Assembly: GCA_030657355.1 (NCBI GenBank)
Contig: CP131057.1
Span: 703,501 to 767,500, forward strand
Source: Radicibacter daui
GTDB lineage: Bacteria > Pseudomonadota > Alphaproteobacteria > Radicibacterales > Radicibacteraceae
Direction: 5' to 3'
Length of the DNA: 64,000 nucleotides
Positions 1 to 9,200 of the stretch are shown here, piece after piece; the first letter of the stretch is position 1; every line of letters begins with the position of its first letter. The translations under genes were made by a program, and so were the position numbers. Below the pieces are notes generated by a model, which was not told the DNA's origin, did not search any database, and saw nothing but the letters and a program-made list of their open reading frames with translations.

Positions 1-460
1 GCTCCGCCATCACGCTGCCAAGGCCAAGCCGCTCCAGGAGGGCCACCGCCTCGTCGCAGGCTTCCCTCTGGCGGGTAACCGGCTGCCACCAGCGCATGAG
101 ATTGCCGCGCCGCTGCATGATCGCCATCACCAGCGTTTCCAGCGGTGTCAGCTCGGCATAGAGCTGGTTGATCTGGAAGGTGCGGGCAAGGCCGCGCTGC
201 ACCCGCTGCTGGGCACTGGCCGTCGTCACATCCTCGCCAGCCAGCAAAATGCGCCCGGCCGAGGGTTTCAGCACACCCGTCAGCAGGTTGATGAGAGTGG
301 TCTTGCCGGCGCCATTGGGGCCGATCAGCGCATGGCGCGCACCGCGTGGCAGGGTGAGCGACACATTGTCGGTGGCGGTGATGCCGTTGAAGTGCTTCAC
401 CAGCCCTTCCGCAGCAAGTGCGGTCGATCCGGCAACTCCCGGGGAAGCGATGGCGTTCAT
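1..460 (-). CDS. livG: ABC transporter ATP-binding protein, LivG type (truncated by window edge)
   Basis: This is the N-terminal 153 residues of a LivG-type ATPase, which energises import of branched-chain amino acids or related amides at the inner membrane. The Walker A motif GPNGAGKTT lies at about residues 47-55 and the Q-loop context RTFQINQLY at about 93-101, as usual for LivG. The signature motif, Walker B and C-terminus lie beyond position 1. The ATG at 460 overlaps the TGA of the upstream permease gene (ATGA), so the two are translationally coupled. The substrate cannot be read from the sequence. Confidence 0.9.
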   Translation of the reverse strand, partial: MNAIASPGVAGSTALAAEGLVKHFNGITATDNVSLTLPRGARHALIGPNGAGKTTLINLLTGVLKPSAGRILLAGEDVTTASAQQRVQRGLARTFQINQLYAELTPLETLVMAIMQRRGNLMRWWQPVTRQREACDEAVALLERLGLGSVMAE

Positions 461-1491
461 GCTGCGCCTCCCTTGCGGCCGGGGTGACGGGAGCGGGCAA
501 ACCGCGCCGCGACCCTCAGGTAAAGTCCGCGCACGCCCTCGCGGGAGGAGAGCACCAGTACCACCAGCAGGATGCCGAGCCAGAACTGCCAGTATTGCGG
601 CGTAAGGTCGGAGAGCAGGTCATGCATCAGCTTGAACAGCACCGCCCCGATGAGCCCGCCATAGAGATATCCGCTGCCGCCGATCAGCAGCACCAGCAGC
701 ACCTCGGCGGAGCGCTGGAACTCCAGCACGTCGAGCGAGGCAAACTGCGTCGTCTGCGCCAAAAGGCCGCCGGCAACACCGGCATAGGCCGCGCCGATGG
801 TGTAGGCCGTCACCAGATTGAGGTTCACCGGCGCGCCGATGGCGGCCATGCGCAGCGAATTGCCCTTGATGCCGCGCAGCGTCAGCCCGAAGACCGAACT
901 GGCAAGATAACGTGCCAGGCAGAAGAGCACGAACAGCACGCCCACCGCATACCAGTAGGCGGTCACGCCAAAGATATCGAACTCGAAGACACCGAAGACG
1001 GGACCGATCATCACGCCGGTGAGGCCGTCCGCACCGCCGGTGAGCCAGCCCAGACGGTTGGCAGCTTCCGCCAGCATGAGCGACACGCCCAGCGTGACCA
1101 TCAGGCGCGTCAGGTCATTGCCGCGCAGCACGAGAAAGCTGGTGATAAAACCGACGGCGCCGGCAACCAGCGCGGCAATAGCCAGGCCTGAGAGCGGCTC
1201 CGTCCAGCCATATTTGCCCAGAATGCCGGCCGTATAGGCACCAAGGCCGAAGAAGGCGGCATGGCCGAGCGACACGATACCGGCAAAACCCAGCAGGATG
1301 TCGAGTGAGAGGGCAAAGAGACCAAGGATGGCGATCTCGCTGAGCAGCGCCAGCCGGTCCGGGAAGAGGAAATAACCGGCAATCGGCATGAGCCAGAAGG
1401 CGATTTCCGCCGGGCGCAGGCGGCGGGCCGCCACCAGCGAGGCATGGGCGGCCGCGCGCGAGGCGAGGCCGGTTTCGCTCACGGCGCTCAT
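457..1491 (-). CDS. livM: Branched-chain amino acid-type ABC permease, LivM family
   Basis: This 344-residue polytopic membrane protein has the LivM hallmark GHAAFFGLGAY at about residues 76-86 and a later cytoplasmic loop with GIKGNSLRMAAIG, the probable contact with the ATPase. It pairs with the LivH-type permease to form the transmembrane channel. Its ATG overlaps the end of that gene and its stop overlaps the ATPase start, so the three genes form one tightly coupled unit. The extended hydrophilic ends are ordinary for the family. Specificity could be branched-chain amino acids, amides, urea or aromatic acids. Confidence 0.9.
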   Translation of the reverse strand: MSAVSETGLASRAAAHASLVAARRLRPAEIAFWLMPIAGYFLFPDRLALLSEIAILGLFALSLDILLGFAGIVSLGHAAFFGLGAYTAGILGKYGWTEPLSGLAIAALVAGAVGFITSFLVLRGNDLTRLMVTLGVSLMLAEAANRLGWLTGGADGLTGVMIGPVFGVFEFDIFGVTAYWYAVGVLFVLFCLARYLASSVFGLTLRGIKGNSLRMAAIGAPVNLNLVTAYTIGAAYAGVAGGLLAQTTQFASLDVLEFQRSAEVLLVLLIGGSGYLYGGLIGAVLFKLMHDLLSDLTPQYWQFWLGILLVVLVLSSREGVRGLYLRVAARFARSRHPGRKGGAA

Positions 1492-2348
1492 CGGGTCGCT
1501 CTCCGCCCCATAAGGCCTTCGGGCCGGATCATCAGGATAACCACCATGACTGTGTAGATGACGAAGGCGCCGACCTGCGGCACGTAATATTTACCCGCTA
1601 CATCGGCGACGCCGATGATAAGGGCGGCGATGAAGGGGCCGACCATCGAGCGCGTGCCGCCCACCGTCACCACGATCAGGAAATAGATCATGTATTTGAT
1701 CGGGAAGACGGGATCGACACCCAGCAGATCAAGGCCGAGCGCCCCGCCAAGCCCGGCAAGGCCGGAGCCGAAGGCAAAGGTGCCGGCGAAGATGCGCGAG
1801 ACATTGATGCCGAGCCCGCCCGCCACCCGCGCGTCATCCACCGCGGCGCGCAGCTGGCTGCCGATGCGGGTGCGGGAGACGAAGAGCTGCAGCGCGATGG
1901 TGATGAGGCCGCACAGGATGATGAGAAAGAGCCGGTAGACGCCGATGCGGGCGCCGAACACCTCAAACTGGCCGCGCAGGAAATCCGGCAGGGTGATGAG
2001 GCGCTGCTGCGCCCCGAAGAAATAATCCATCGTGGACATCGCCACGAAGGCAAGGCCGATGGAGAACAGCACCTGGTCGAGATGGCTCTTGCGATAGAGC
2101 CGCACATAGAGCGTGCGCTCCAGCACCAGCCCCAGCACGGCGGCAATCAGGAAAGCAACCGGCAGGCAGGCCAGGAACGGAACGCCCGCCTCGTTCATCA
2201 GCTGGGCCGTCGCATACCCGCCGATCATGGCGAAGGCGCCATGGGCAAGGTTTACGAAGTTCATCATCCCCAGCGTGACCGACAGGCCGCAGGAGAGAAT
2301 GAAAAGCAGCATGCCATAGGCGACGCCGTCAAAAAGAACCGTCAGCAT
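1488..2348 (-). CDS. livH: Branched-chain amino acid-type ABC permease, LivH family
   Basis: This 286-residue inner-membrane permease carries the LivH signature NLAHGAFAMIGGY at about residues 33-45 and is hydrophobic along most of its length. It is the first permease gene of the operon and overlaps livM by four bases. It lies downstream of the binding-protein gene, separated by an intrinsic-terminator-like hairpin, so its expression probably depends on read-through. The ribosome-binding site is weak (GAGAG). It acts as the heterodimer partner of the LivM protein. Confidence 0.9.
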   Translation of the reverse strand: MLTVLFDGVAYGMLLFILSCGLSVTLGMMNFVNLAHGAFAMIGGYATAQLMNEAGVPFLACLPVAFLIAAVLGLVLERTLYVRLYRKSHLDQVLFSIGLAFVAMSTMDYFFGAQQRLITLPDFLRGQFEVFGARIGVYRLFLIILCGLITIALQLFVSRTRIGSQLRAAVDDARVAGGLGINVSRIFAGTFAFGSGLAGLGGALGLDLLGVDPVFPIKYMIYFLIVVTVGGTRSMVGPFIAALIIGVADVAGKYYVPQVGAFVIYTVMVVILMIRPEGLMGRRATR

Positions 2349-2361
2349 CGTCTCTCACATC

Positions 2362-2401
2362 TGGATAAAAAAGCGGCGGGAGCCGGGGTGGCCCCCGCCG
2401 C
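2362..2401 (-). terminator. Intrinsic terminator or attenuator between binding-protein and permease genes
   Basis: On the minus strand the stem GCGGCGGG/CCCGCCGC (2394-2401 with 2373-2380) is followed directly by a T-tract. It lies just after the binding-protein stop codon and before livH. In ABC operons such hairpins usually let the binding protein be made in excess over the membrane parts. That role is inferred. Confidence 0.75.
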
Positions 2402-2421
2402 TCATCATGGGGAACTATAGC

Positions 2422-3600
2422 TTATTTCTTGGCGGCCTTGACCGGATCCTTGACCTCGGGGATGCGGTCGAACTCGACATTGTAGAGCTCGCCATCGGCA
2501 AGGCGCTTCACCTCGCGGATATAGACATCCTGGATCACGTCGCGGGTATCCGGGTCGATGGAGATCATGCCGCGCGGGCTCTCCCAGCTCATGCCCTTCA
2601 TGGCTTCCACAAGCTTGGTGCCGTCCTTGTCGCCACCGGTCTTTTCCAGCGCGGCATACAGCGCATGCATGCCGTCATAACCGCCCACACCCATGAAGGT
2701 CGGGCGGATACCGCCGCTCACCTTCTTGAAGGCCGGCACGAAGTCCTTGTTCATCGCGCTGTCATGCGCGGCGGAATAATGGTGGGAGGTGATGAGGCCG
2801 AGCGCCACATCGCCGGTCTGGTTCAGGTTTTCGTCATCCAGCACGTCGCCGGTAGCGATCAGCTTGATGCCGGCCTGGGCAAGGCCGCGATCGACATACT
2901 GCTTCATGAAAGCCGAGCCGAGGCCGGTCGGCACGAAGGCGAACAGGGCATCCGGCTTGTTGGCCAGCACACGCTGCATGAAGGGGGCGAAATCCGGGTT
3001 GGCGAGCGGAACGGCCAGCTCTTCCACCACTTCGCCGCCATTGGCGCTAAAGACTTCCTTGAAGGTCTTGGCGGCGTCATGGCCGGGGCCGTAGTCGCTT
3101 ACCAGCGTCACCGCCTTCTTGACGCCGTTCTTGGCCGCCCACTGGGCGATACCGAGCGTCACCTGCGGCAGGGTAAAGCTGGTGCGCACGATATAGGGCG
3201 ACTGCTCGGTGATGATGGCGGTAGCCGCCGCCATCACGACCATCGGCTTCTTGGCCTGGGTGGCGAGCGGTGCCGAAGCCAGGGCAAGCGGCGTCAGGCC
3301 GAAACCGGCGAGCGCATCCACCTTGTCCTTCACCAGCATTTCCTGCGCGATGCGCTTGGAGACATCGGGCGTTCCAGTGTCGTCCTGGATGATGACCTGC
3401 ACCTTGTGCCCGGCCACCGTATCGCCGTGCTGCTGCATGAACAGCTTGACGCCATTTTCGACCTGGCGGCCGATGGAGGCGAAGGGGCCCGTCAACGGCA
3501 CGATGAGGCCGATCTTGAAGGTATCTTCCGCATGCGCCGTCGTGGACAGCAGCATGGTTGCAGCAAGGGCGCCCAGCGCCCGGACGAGGGATTTGCGCAT
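2422..3600 (-). CDS. ABC transporter substrate-binding protein, LivK/amide-binding type
   Basis: This 392-residue periplasmic binding protein starts with a Sec signal peptide (MRKSLVRALGALAATM, cleavage probably after AHA near residue 25). The mature N-terminus has the typical peripla_BP_6 opening IGLIVPLTGPFASIG. It is the first gene of the operon and has a strong Shine-Dalgarno sequence (GGGAGG) before its ATG. It captures the substrate and delivers it to the LivH/LivM-type permeases. The ligand is not evident; the family covers branched-chain amino acids, amides, urea and aromatic acids. Confidence 0.9.
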   Translation of the reverse strand: MRKSLVRALGALAATMLLSTTAHAEDTFKIGLIVPLTGPFASIGRQVENGVKLFMQQHGDTVAGHKVQVIIQDDTGTPDVSKRIAQEMLVKDKVDALAGFGLTPLALASAPLATQAKKPMVVMAAATAIITEQSPYIVRTSFTLPQVTLGIAQWAAKNGVKKAVTLVSDYGPGHDAAKTFKEVFSANGGEVVEELAVPLANPDFAPFMQRVLANKPDALFAFVPTGLGSAFMKQYVDRGLAQAGIKLIATGDVLDDENLNQTGDVALGLITSHHYSAAHDSAMNKDFVPAFKKVSGGIRPTFMGVGGYDGMHALYAALEKTGGDKDGTKLVEAMKGMSWESPRGMISIDPDTRDVIQDVYIREVKRLADGELYNVEFDRIPEVKDPVKAAKK

Positions 3601-3742
3601 CCGTCAGTTTCCTCCCAGTTAAGCCGGCCGGTGTTCCGGCCTCTTTCTACGGCACCTGTCCGGCCCGTCACGACTGCCACAAGGCAAAGTCTGCGGGCCA
3701 TGATAAAAGCGTCACCGTGCGGGATTTCCCGCCTTGTCTTTC

Positions 3743-3754
3743 TTTGTCGACAAA
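3743..3754. promoter_or_regulatory. 12-bp palindrome in the liv-type promoter region
   Basis: TTTGTCGACAAA is a perfect palindrome lying just downstream of the predicted -10 region of the binding-protein gene, where a bound repressor would block elongation. No regulator is identified. Confidence 0.4.
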
Positions 3755-3783
3755 AGCATGAAAGTGCGGCCCGCACTTGTCAA
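3755..3783 (-). promoter_or_regulatory. Sigma70-type promoter with a palindromic spacer, driving the liv-type operon
   Basis: On the minus strand a perfect -35 hexamer TTGACA (3783-3778) is followed after 17 bases by a weak -10, CATGCT. The spacer is nearly filled by a perfect palindrome, AAGTGCGG-C-CCGCACTT (3762-3778). A weak -10 with an operator inside the spacer suggests tight regulation. Confidence 0.55.
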
Positions 3784-3804
3784 GAAATGTTCGAAATTTG
3801 AAAC

Positions 3805-3825
3805 TTTGTTCGTTATGCGAACAAA
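3805..3825. promoter_or_regulatory. Inverted repeat upstream of the liv-type promoter (IclR-like operator)
   Basis: TTTGTTCG-TTATG-CGAACAAA is a perfect 8-5-8 inverted repeat about 25 bp upstream of the -35 box. Its core GTTCG-N5-CGAAC resembles operators described for IclR-family activators such as PcaR/PobR. A further TGTTCG half-site lies at about 3788-3793. No IclR gene is in the window, so the regulator is unknown. Confidence 0.5.
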
Positions 3826-3863
3826 ACATATGCCGGCACACTATCTCGTGCCTCGGGATTCAG

Positions 3864-3898
3864 GAACAAAAAGGCCGCCCTTTTTGCAGGGCGGCCTC
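3864..3898 (-). terminator. Intrinsic terminator of the chemoreceptor gene
   Basis: The stem GGCCGCCC/GGGCGGCC (3889-3896 with 3873-3880) is followed on the minus strand by TTTTTGTT. It lies about 30 bases after the stop codon at 3928. Confidence 0.85.
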
Positions 3899-3927
3899 CT
3901 CGTTTCACAACTTTGCCAGATACAGGA

Positions 3928-6024
3928 CTAGAGGGCGCGGACGGACCCGATGAACTCGCGCACTTCGCTGTTGAGCGTCGAGGATTGCTTGCTGAGATCG
4001 CCGGCCGCGTGCAGCACCTGATCAGCCGCACTGCCGGTTTCCTCCGCCGCGCTGCTGACGCCGCCGATATTGTCCGACACCGCGCGCGTCCGGTCGGAAG
4101 CGCGCTGTACGGCGCGCACGATCTCCTGCATGGCAGCGCTCTGCTCCTCCACCGCCGCGGCAATGGTCGCGGAGATTTCGCTCACCTGGCCGATGACGGC
4201 CGAGATGCCACCGATGGCCTTGACCGACTGGGTCGTCGCCGTCTGGATTTCGGTGATGCGGGCGCCAATCTCGCCGGTGGCGTTAGCCGTCTGGGTCGCG
4301 AGGTTCTTCACCTCGCTCGCCACCACGGCAAAGCCCTTGCCAGCCTCACCGGCCCGCGCCGCCTCGATGGTGGCGTTGAGTGCCAGCAGATTGGTCTGGC
4401 CGGCGATATCGGCAATCAGCTTCACCACATCGCCAATCGCCTGCGCGGAGACGGAAAGGCCTTCCACGCTTTCGTTGGTTGCCTTGGCCTCCGTCACCGC
4501 CCGGCTGGCGATCTCGGTTGCCTGCGTCACCTGACGGCTGATTTCTGCGATAGCGGAAGACATCTGCTCGGCCGCGCTCGCTGCCGTCTGCACGTTGCTG
4601 GAGGTCTCCTCCGCCGCCTCGGCAACGGTATGAGACTGGTTGTTGGTTCGTTCGGCAATCGCGGACATCGACTGGGCCGAGGCCTGCAGTTCATTGGCCG
4701 CGGCCGAAAGTACCATCGACATGTCGCCGGCCGATTTCTCGAAACGGGCAATCAGCTCGTCAAGCGCCCGGGCACGCTGCAGCTTCACCTCGGCCTCGGC
4801 GGCGCGGGCCGTCTGTTCCTCGCGCTGCTGTTGCAAGGCGCGCTTGAAGCTCTCCAGCGTGCCGGCCATCTCGCCGATCTCGTCCTGGCGGTCGGTAAAG
4901 GGAATGGCAGCCTCTAGGTCGCCGCCTGAAATGCTGCGCATCTTGCCCGAAAGCTCGGTGATCGGGCCTGTCACACGGCGGCGGATCAGCCAGAAAGCCA
5001 GTATGCCGACAAGGATCGCCACCAGCAGGATGGCACCGCGCATCACGGCGCCGGTTACCGCCTGCGTTCCGGCGTCGGTGGTAATGCTCACGGCAAGGTC
5101 GAGCGCGGTAGTGGCGACGCCCACCATGTCGCTCAGCACCTTTTCACGAGCAACCAGCCAGTCATCCCCGCTCACCGGCGACGGCTGCCCGGCACTGACG
5201 GCACTTAATGCCTGCTCACGGATGCTCACCAGCTTGTCGTTATAGCTGGCCTTCACAACTGCGGCGGCCGCAAGCAGCGCGGGATCGATGCCCGGACGCG
5301 CCAGCAACCCGAGCACGCTGTTCCAGCCGGCATCGGCCTGGCCGCGCAGCGTGTACATCTTGTCGCGGTTTTCCGGGGAAAGTTTGCCGGACTTGATGGC
5401 GTTCAGCACGATGGTGCTCTCAAGGCCCACACCGTCGCGCGCCATATAGGCGCTGTCCTTCACCTGGATCATCTCGGCGAGCTGCGGATCGATCAGGCGG
5501 ATGCGGTTGCCGATGGCGCGGGACACCTTCTCCAGCTGGTCGACCAGCGCGGTATTGGTCTTCTGCCATTCATCGGCAAGGCCGGCCCTGCGCGAGGCCA
5601 AAGGCTGCTTGAAGGCTGTATCTACTTCCGCCCGCAGTGCATCCAGCTTGGTGATCGTGTCCGAAAGGGTGGCGGCGGTCACATCCGAGGCACATTCGAT
5701 CTCCTCGCATTCCCTGGCGAGCGCTGCCGCTGCCGGGCGCGAGCGCGTGCGCGCGTCGTTGATGGAGGAGAGCAGCGCGCTGCTGGGCAACTCGTCCGCT
5801 TTCAGCGCTCCCGTCACAGGGCTGCGCTCAAGCCGTGTATTCTGGAGAGCAACAAAGGTATCGCGTAGCGCAAGCGCACCCTTCCGGGCCTCATCGGCAT
5901 CCGACACCATTCCCGCTGCGCGCCAGATACCGTTAAGAGCCAGTCCCAGCGCAAGTAATACCAGTACGCTGAAGAGGCCGGTCAAAAGCGATGAAATACG
6001 CAGCCTGGCAAACACGGTAGCCAT
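3928..6024 (-). CDS. Methyl-accepting chemotaxis protein with periplasmic sensor, HAMP and signalling domains
   Basis: This 698-residue transmembrane chemoreceptor has an N-terminal membrane segment (about 10-32), a large periplasmic sensor (about 33-327), a second membrane segment (about 329-347), a HAMP domain (about 348-400) and a C-terminal signalling domain. The conserved hairpin tip is clear ([19 protein letters not shown]). It signals through CheW/CheA to the flagellar motor. The sensor is mostly helical and matches no family I can name. The ribosome-binding site is strong (GGGGGAGGA). It is monocistronic with its own terminator. Its ligand is unknown. Confidence 0.93.
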   Translation of the reverse strand: MATVFARLRISSLLTGLFSVLVLLALGLALNGIWRAAGMVSDADEARKGALALRDTFVALQNTRLERSPVTGALKADELPSSALLSSINDARTRSRPAAAALARECEEIECASDVTAATLSDTITKLDALRAEVDTAFKQPLASRRAGLADEWQKTNTALVDQLEKVSRAIGNRIRLIDPQLAEMIQVKDSAYMARDGVGLESTIVLNAIKSGKLSPENRDKMYTLRGQADAGWNSVLGLLARPGIDPALLAAAAVVKASYNDKLVSIREQALSAVSAGQPSPVSGDDWLVAREKVLSDMVGVATTALDLAVSITTDAGTQAVTGAVMRGAILLVAILVGILAFWLIRRRVTGPITELSGKMRSISGGDLEAAIPFTDRQDEIGEMAGTLESFKRALQQQREEQTARAAEAEVKLQRARALDELIARFEKSAGDMSMVLSAAANELQASAQSMSAIAERTNNQSHTVAEAAEETSSNVQTAASAAEQMSSAIAEISRQVTQATEIASRAVTEAKATNESVEGLSVSAQAIGDVVKLIADIAGQTNLLALNATIEAARAGEAGKGFAVVASEVKNLATQTANATGEIGARITEIQTATTQSVKAIGGISAVIGQVSEISATIAAAVEEQSAAMQEIVRAVQRASDRTRAVSDNIGGVSSAAEETGSAADQVLHAAGDLSKQSSTLNSEVREFIGSVRAL

Positions 6025-6279
6025 CGACGAAATCCTCCCCCTTTTGGTGTCGAAGGCATCGTCTTTTCCGGCGCCTTCAATAACGGGTTGTGCCCGAGGG
6101 AGAATGATAACGGTTTATGGCAAATATCCATGTCGCTGATGGTCAGCATACATAAGGATAGGGTTAGGTCTAAGGCGGTAGCCGAGAGAGCTATTTTGAC
6201 CAGTGATGGCCGGATAGTTCAGGTCATGCAGCTGGTGATTGCATCCACTCACCATGAGGTGGAGAGGCGCCTCGCGCAC

Positions 6280-6717
6280 TTACTGCTCTGGCGGCGGGGC
6301 GAGCAGTCGGACGAGCGTATCCGCCAGCCCTTGCCTGAGGGAAGGCGAGGCACCGGCAGCAAGGCCGGCAAGCAGGGCTGCCGACGTGGCGGCAAGCGGT
6401 TGCTGGCGGGCGAGATCGGCCACCATGGCAAGGGTTTCTGCCGGATCGATTGTACTGGTTTTTGCGGGTCCGGGCGCCTTTTCAGCCGGCTGGCGGCGGG
6501 TAGCCGCCAGCACAGCGCAGGCAGCCCCGATCAGGGCCAGGAACCCGGCGACAAGGAGCAGCGCCTGATCCGGCGTCATCACCGCCAACAGCCGGTGGTA
6601 AAGCCAGATGAGCGCCAGCACGAGGGCGGCCAGCAGGGCAGCGCCGGCCGCCAGCCCGAAGGCCAGCGACCAGGCGATCTCCTTGAGCGGCATCCTGACA
6701 AGCAGGGGCAGCTTCAT
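6280..6717 (-). CDS. Small membrane protein, YqjE/phage holin-like superfamily
   Basis: This 145-residue protein has two adjacent membrane segments (about 15-42 and 50-72) followed by a basic, Ala/Pro-rich linker and another hydrophobic stretch (about 100-125). It lies five bases downstream of a YqjD/ElaB-like gene, the arrangement of yqjD-yqjE in enterobacteria, where the proteins are inner-membrane and linked to stationary-phase or osmotic stress. The assignment rests on topology and context more than motif identity. The Shine-Dalgarno is weak, suggesting coupling to the upstream gene. Confidence 0.6.
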   Translation of the reverse strand: MKLPLLVRMPLKEIAWSLAFGLAAGAALLAALVLALIWLYHRLLAVMTPDQALLLVAGFLALIGAACAVLAATRRQPAEKAPGPAKTSTIDPAETLAMVADLARQQPLAATSAALLAGLAAGASPSLRQGLADTLVRLLAPPPEQ

Positions 6718-6722
6718 GGCGC

Positions 6723-7052
6723 TTAATGCCGGTCGAGCAGCTTGCCGATGACGAAGCCGGTGCCCAGCGCGATCAGCACCGAGCTTAACGGGTGCTGGCC
6801 GATCTGGTTCTCGACTTCACCGACCGCGGCCTTGCCGCTACGAGCGACAGCGGCAGCTGCCTGGGCACTGGCAGCACGGGCACGTTCGGCAAGGATCGCG
6901 GCCTGGTCCTTCAGATGATCGGCGCCGTTCTGGGCATTGGCCGAAGCATCATGGCTGATGGCCTTCATCAGCTTCTGCACATCACCCGAGAGGGTAGAGA
7001 GGTCCTTGCGCAGGGCGGCGATGCTGTCTTCGGTCTGGGCGGCCTGGGCCAT
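6723..7052 (-). CDS. DUF883 (YqjD/ElaB) family membrane-anchored protein
   Basis: This 109-residue protein has a long Ala-rich amphipathic helix (about 10-85) and a C-terminal anchor PLSSVLIALGTGFVIGKLL. This is the DUF883 plan; E. coli YqjD and ElaB bind ribosomes and are tethered at the inner membrane in stationary phase. A strong AAGGAG precedes the ATG. It is the first gene of a pair with the holin-like gene. Function here is inferred from the family only. Confidence 0.8.
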   Translation of the reverse strand: MAQAAQTEDSIAALRKDLSTLSGDVQKLMKAISHDASANAQNGADHLKDQAAILAERARAASAQAAAAVARSGKAAVGEVENQIGQHPLSSVLIALGTGFVIGKLLDRH

Positions 7053-7142
7053 TTCTCATGTCTCCTTCTGCTTGAGGCATCTGGATCATGAAACGTGGAT
7101 TTACCCGCCCCGGTTCCCGGCTTGTGCAGCCGGCTTCACGCT

Positions 7143-8069
7143 TCAGCGTCGATCCTGCCTTATATAGGCAAGGCCGAGACTGCGCGGCTCGGCGTCTTTG
7201 CGCCGACCGCCAAGCGCCGCCAGCACCAGTACGAGGATGGTGAGCAGGTAAGGCAATGTAGAGAGCAGATAGGTCGGCACCTGCGCCCCAAGGGCGAGAA
7301 GGCGCGGCAGGGCGGCATCCGCACCGCCGAAGATCACGGCCCCCAGAATGGCCCGGGCCGGGTTCCAGCGCGCAAAGATAACGAGTGCGAGCGCTATCCA
7401 TCCGCGCCCGTTCACCATGCCCTCCACCCACACGTTGCTGGAGACGATGGAAAGATAGGCTCCGGCAAGCCCGCACAGCGCGCCGCACGCAAGGACGGCG
7501 CCGGCCTGATACAGCTGGACATCGACACCGGCCACATCGGCCGTTGCCGGATCCTCGCCAACCGCTCGCAGCTTGAGGCCCGTTCGTGTTGCCCGCAGCC
7601 CCCACCAGAGCAGCAGCACCAGGGCAAGGCCGAGATAGGCCAGCAGGTCCTGCCGGAAAAGGAGCCCCCCCACCAGCGGCAGGTCTGCGAGGGCGCCGGG
7701 GTCAAGCCGCGGTAAACCCGTGAAGGTCTTGTGCAGATAAGGCCGGCCGATCACGGCAGTAATGCCGCCGCCAAGCGCCACAGTGGCAAGGCCGGCCAGA
7801 ATCTGGTCGGCACGGAAGACGACCGTTGCAATGGCAAAAAGGCCCGCCAGCGCCGCCCCCGCAAGGATTGCCGCCCCCACGCCAATCCAGGGGTTGCCGG
7901 CTGTCAGCGTCACCACGGCGCCCGTCATGGCGCCCATCGCCATATAACCTTCCGCGCCCATATTGAGCACACCCGCCCGCTCGGAAAGGATGAGGCCGAC
8001 AGCAGCCAGCAGCAGCGGCATGGCAAAGGCGGGCAGGCTCGTCAGCCAGCCGGTGAGGAACAGCTCCAT
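7143..8069 (-). CDS. Nucleoside-type ABC transporter permease (second permease)
   Basis: This 308-residue polytopic permease is of the BPD_transp_2 family found in BMP-dependent nucleoside importers (NupP/NupQ type), with a recognisable GAEGYMAMGAM segment near the N-terminus. I chose the ATG at 8069 because it overlaps the preceding permease stop by one base (TGATG) and gives a normal family N-terminus; an upstream in-frame extension would run into that gene. It is the last gene of the oxygenase/BMP operon. The substrate is probably a purine or pyrimidine nucleoside or related compound, by family. Confidence 0.88.
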   Translation of the reverse strand: MELFLTGWLTSLPAFAMPLLLAAVGLILSERAGVLNMGAEGYMAMGAMTGAVVTLTAGNPWIGVGAAILAGAALAGLFAIATVVFRADQILAGLATVALGGGITAVIGRPYLHKTFTGLPRLDPGALADLPLVGGLLFRQDLLAYLGLALVLLLWWGLRATRTGLKLRAVGEDPATADVAGVDVQLYQAGAVLACGALCGLAGAYLSIVSSNVWVEGMVNGRGWIALALVIFARWNPARAILGAVIFGGADAALPRLLALGAQVPTYLLSTLPYLLTILVLVLAALGGRRKDAEPRSLGLAYIRQDRR

Positions 8070-9190
8070 CAGGCGGCCTCCCCTTCGGCGTCTTCGACCG
8101 TCGCCGGCCGCCGCGCAAACTCGATGCGGTAGGCGCTGAAGAACTGGCCGATCAGCACGCACATCAGCACCGCCCCCTCCACCAGCACCACCACGCCGTC
8201 GGAGACCGAATAGAACACCTTGAGCGTGCCGCCGGCATTGTAGATGCCGGCTATGGCAAGGGCCGCCACGATGGTGGCGAGTGCGTTGAAGCGGGCGAGG
8301 AAGGCGATGACGATACCGCTGAAGGTCATGTTGATGCCGATGAACTGGGTCAGGCGATGTTCGGTGCCCGCCACGATCACCCCGCCGGCAAGGCCGGAAA
8401 GCGCCCCGGAGAGCAGCACGAAAAGCACAACCGTGGCCGCCACCGGAATGCCCGCCGCCCTGGCCGCCACGGGATTGAGGCCGATGGCATTGGCATGAAA
8501 ACCGGCGCGCGTGCGCTCCATCAGCACCCAGAGGGCAAGGCCGGCGATGAGCGCGATAAGAATGCCGGCATGCACATCCCCCCAGCCCAACCCCGGCAGC
8601 GTTGCCGCATCATCGAAACGCGGGGAGATCGGGAAACTGCCGGAGGGATCCTGCCATGCGCCGAACAGCAGATGCTGCATGATCAGATAGGCGACGTTGG
8701 AGAGCATCAGCGTCAGCACGATCTCGCTGACACCAAGGCGCAGCTTCAGGAGCAGCGGCAGTGCGATCCAGCAGGCGCCGGCAATGCAGGCTGCCAGCAT
8801 CATCAGCGGCAGGCGCAGCGGCTCCGGCCCGATATGAAAGAGCGCCACACCGGCAGCGGCAATCGCCCCCATCCAGAGCTGCCCCTCAATGCCGATGTTC
8901 CAGAAGCGGATGCGGCTTGCAACCGCGCTGGAAAGGCCGGCCAGCAGCAGCGGCGTTGCCAGCACCACGGTCTGCGCCAGCCCGTCGGAGGTCAGGAATA
9001 CCTGCACCACCAGCTCGTCGAGCAGATCATCCGCCGGCACGCCGGCCGCAACCAGTGTCACCGCGCCGATGAAGATGCCAACAGCAAGTCCGCCGAGAAA
9101 GGAGAGCATGGCAAGGCCGGGCCCCGCGGCCTGACGGCGCTGGAGCGTCATGCCGCCGATCAGCGGCAGGGCCGCCAGAAAGCCGGCCAT
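8069..9190 (-). CDS. Nucleoside-type ABC transporter permease (first permease)
   Basis: This 373-residue inner-membrane permease is of the BMP-associated type, with the conserved segment NIGIEGQLWMGAI. It forms the channel with the following permease. The ATG at 9190 is one possible start; an in-frame TTG at 9214, preceded by GGGG and overlapping the ATPase gene end, is the alternative. Gene order (binding protein, ATPase, two permeases) matches known nucleoside import operons. Its stop codon overlaps the next start. Confidence 0.88.
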   Translation of the reverse strand: MAGFLAALPLIGGMTLQRRQAAGPGLAMLSFLGGLAVGIFIGAVTLVAAGVPADDLLDELVVQVFLTSDGLAQTVVLATPLLLAGLSSAVASRIRFWNIGIEGQLWMGAIAAAGVALFHIGPEPLRLPLMMLAACIAGACWIALPLLLKLRLGVSEIVLTLMLSNVAYLIMQHLLFGAWQDPSGSFPISPRFDDAATLPGLGWGDVHAGILIALIAGLALWVLMERTRAGFHANAIGLNPVAARAAGIPVAATVVLFVLLSGALSGLAGGVIVAGTEHRLTQFIGINMTFSGIVIAFLARFNALATIVAALAIAGIYNAGGTLKVFYSVSDGVVVLVEGAVLMCVLIGQFFSAYRIEFARRPATVEDAEGEAA

Positions 9191-9200
9191 CCGGACACGA

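Noticed and set aside
2407-3801. A 464-codon open frame on the plus strand opposite the binding-protein gene
   Set aside because: It is antisense to a clear periplasmic binding protein; the translation is His/Gly/Arg-rich with no domain, as expected for the complement of high-GC coding DNA.
6025-6279. Possible small gene between the chemoreceptor and holin-like genes
   Set aside because: No frame with start, ribosome-binding site and plausible composition; it is most likely the chemoreceptor promoter.
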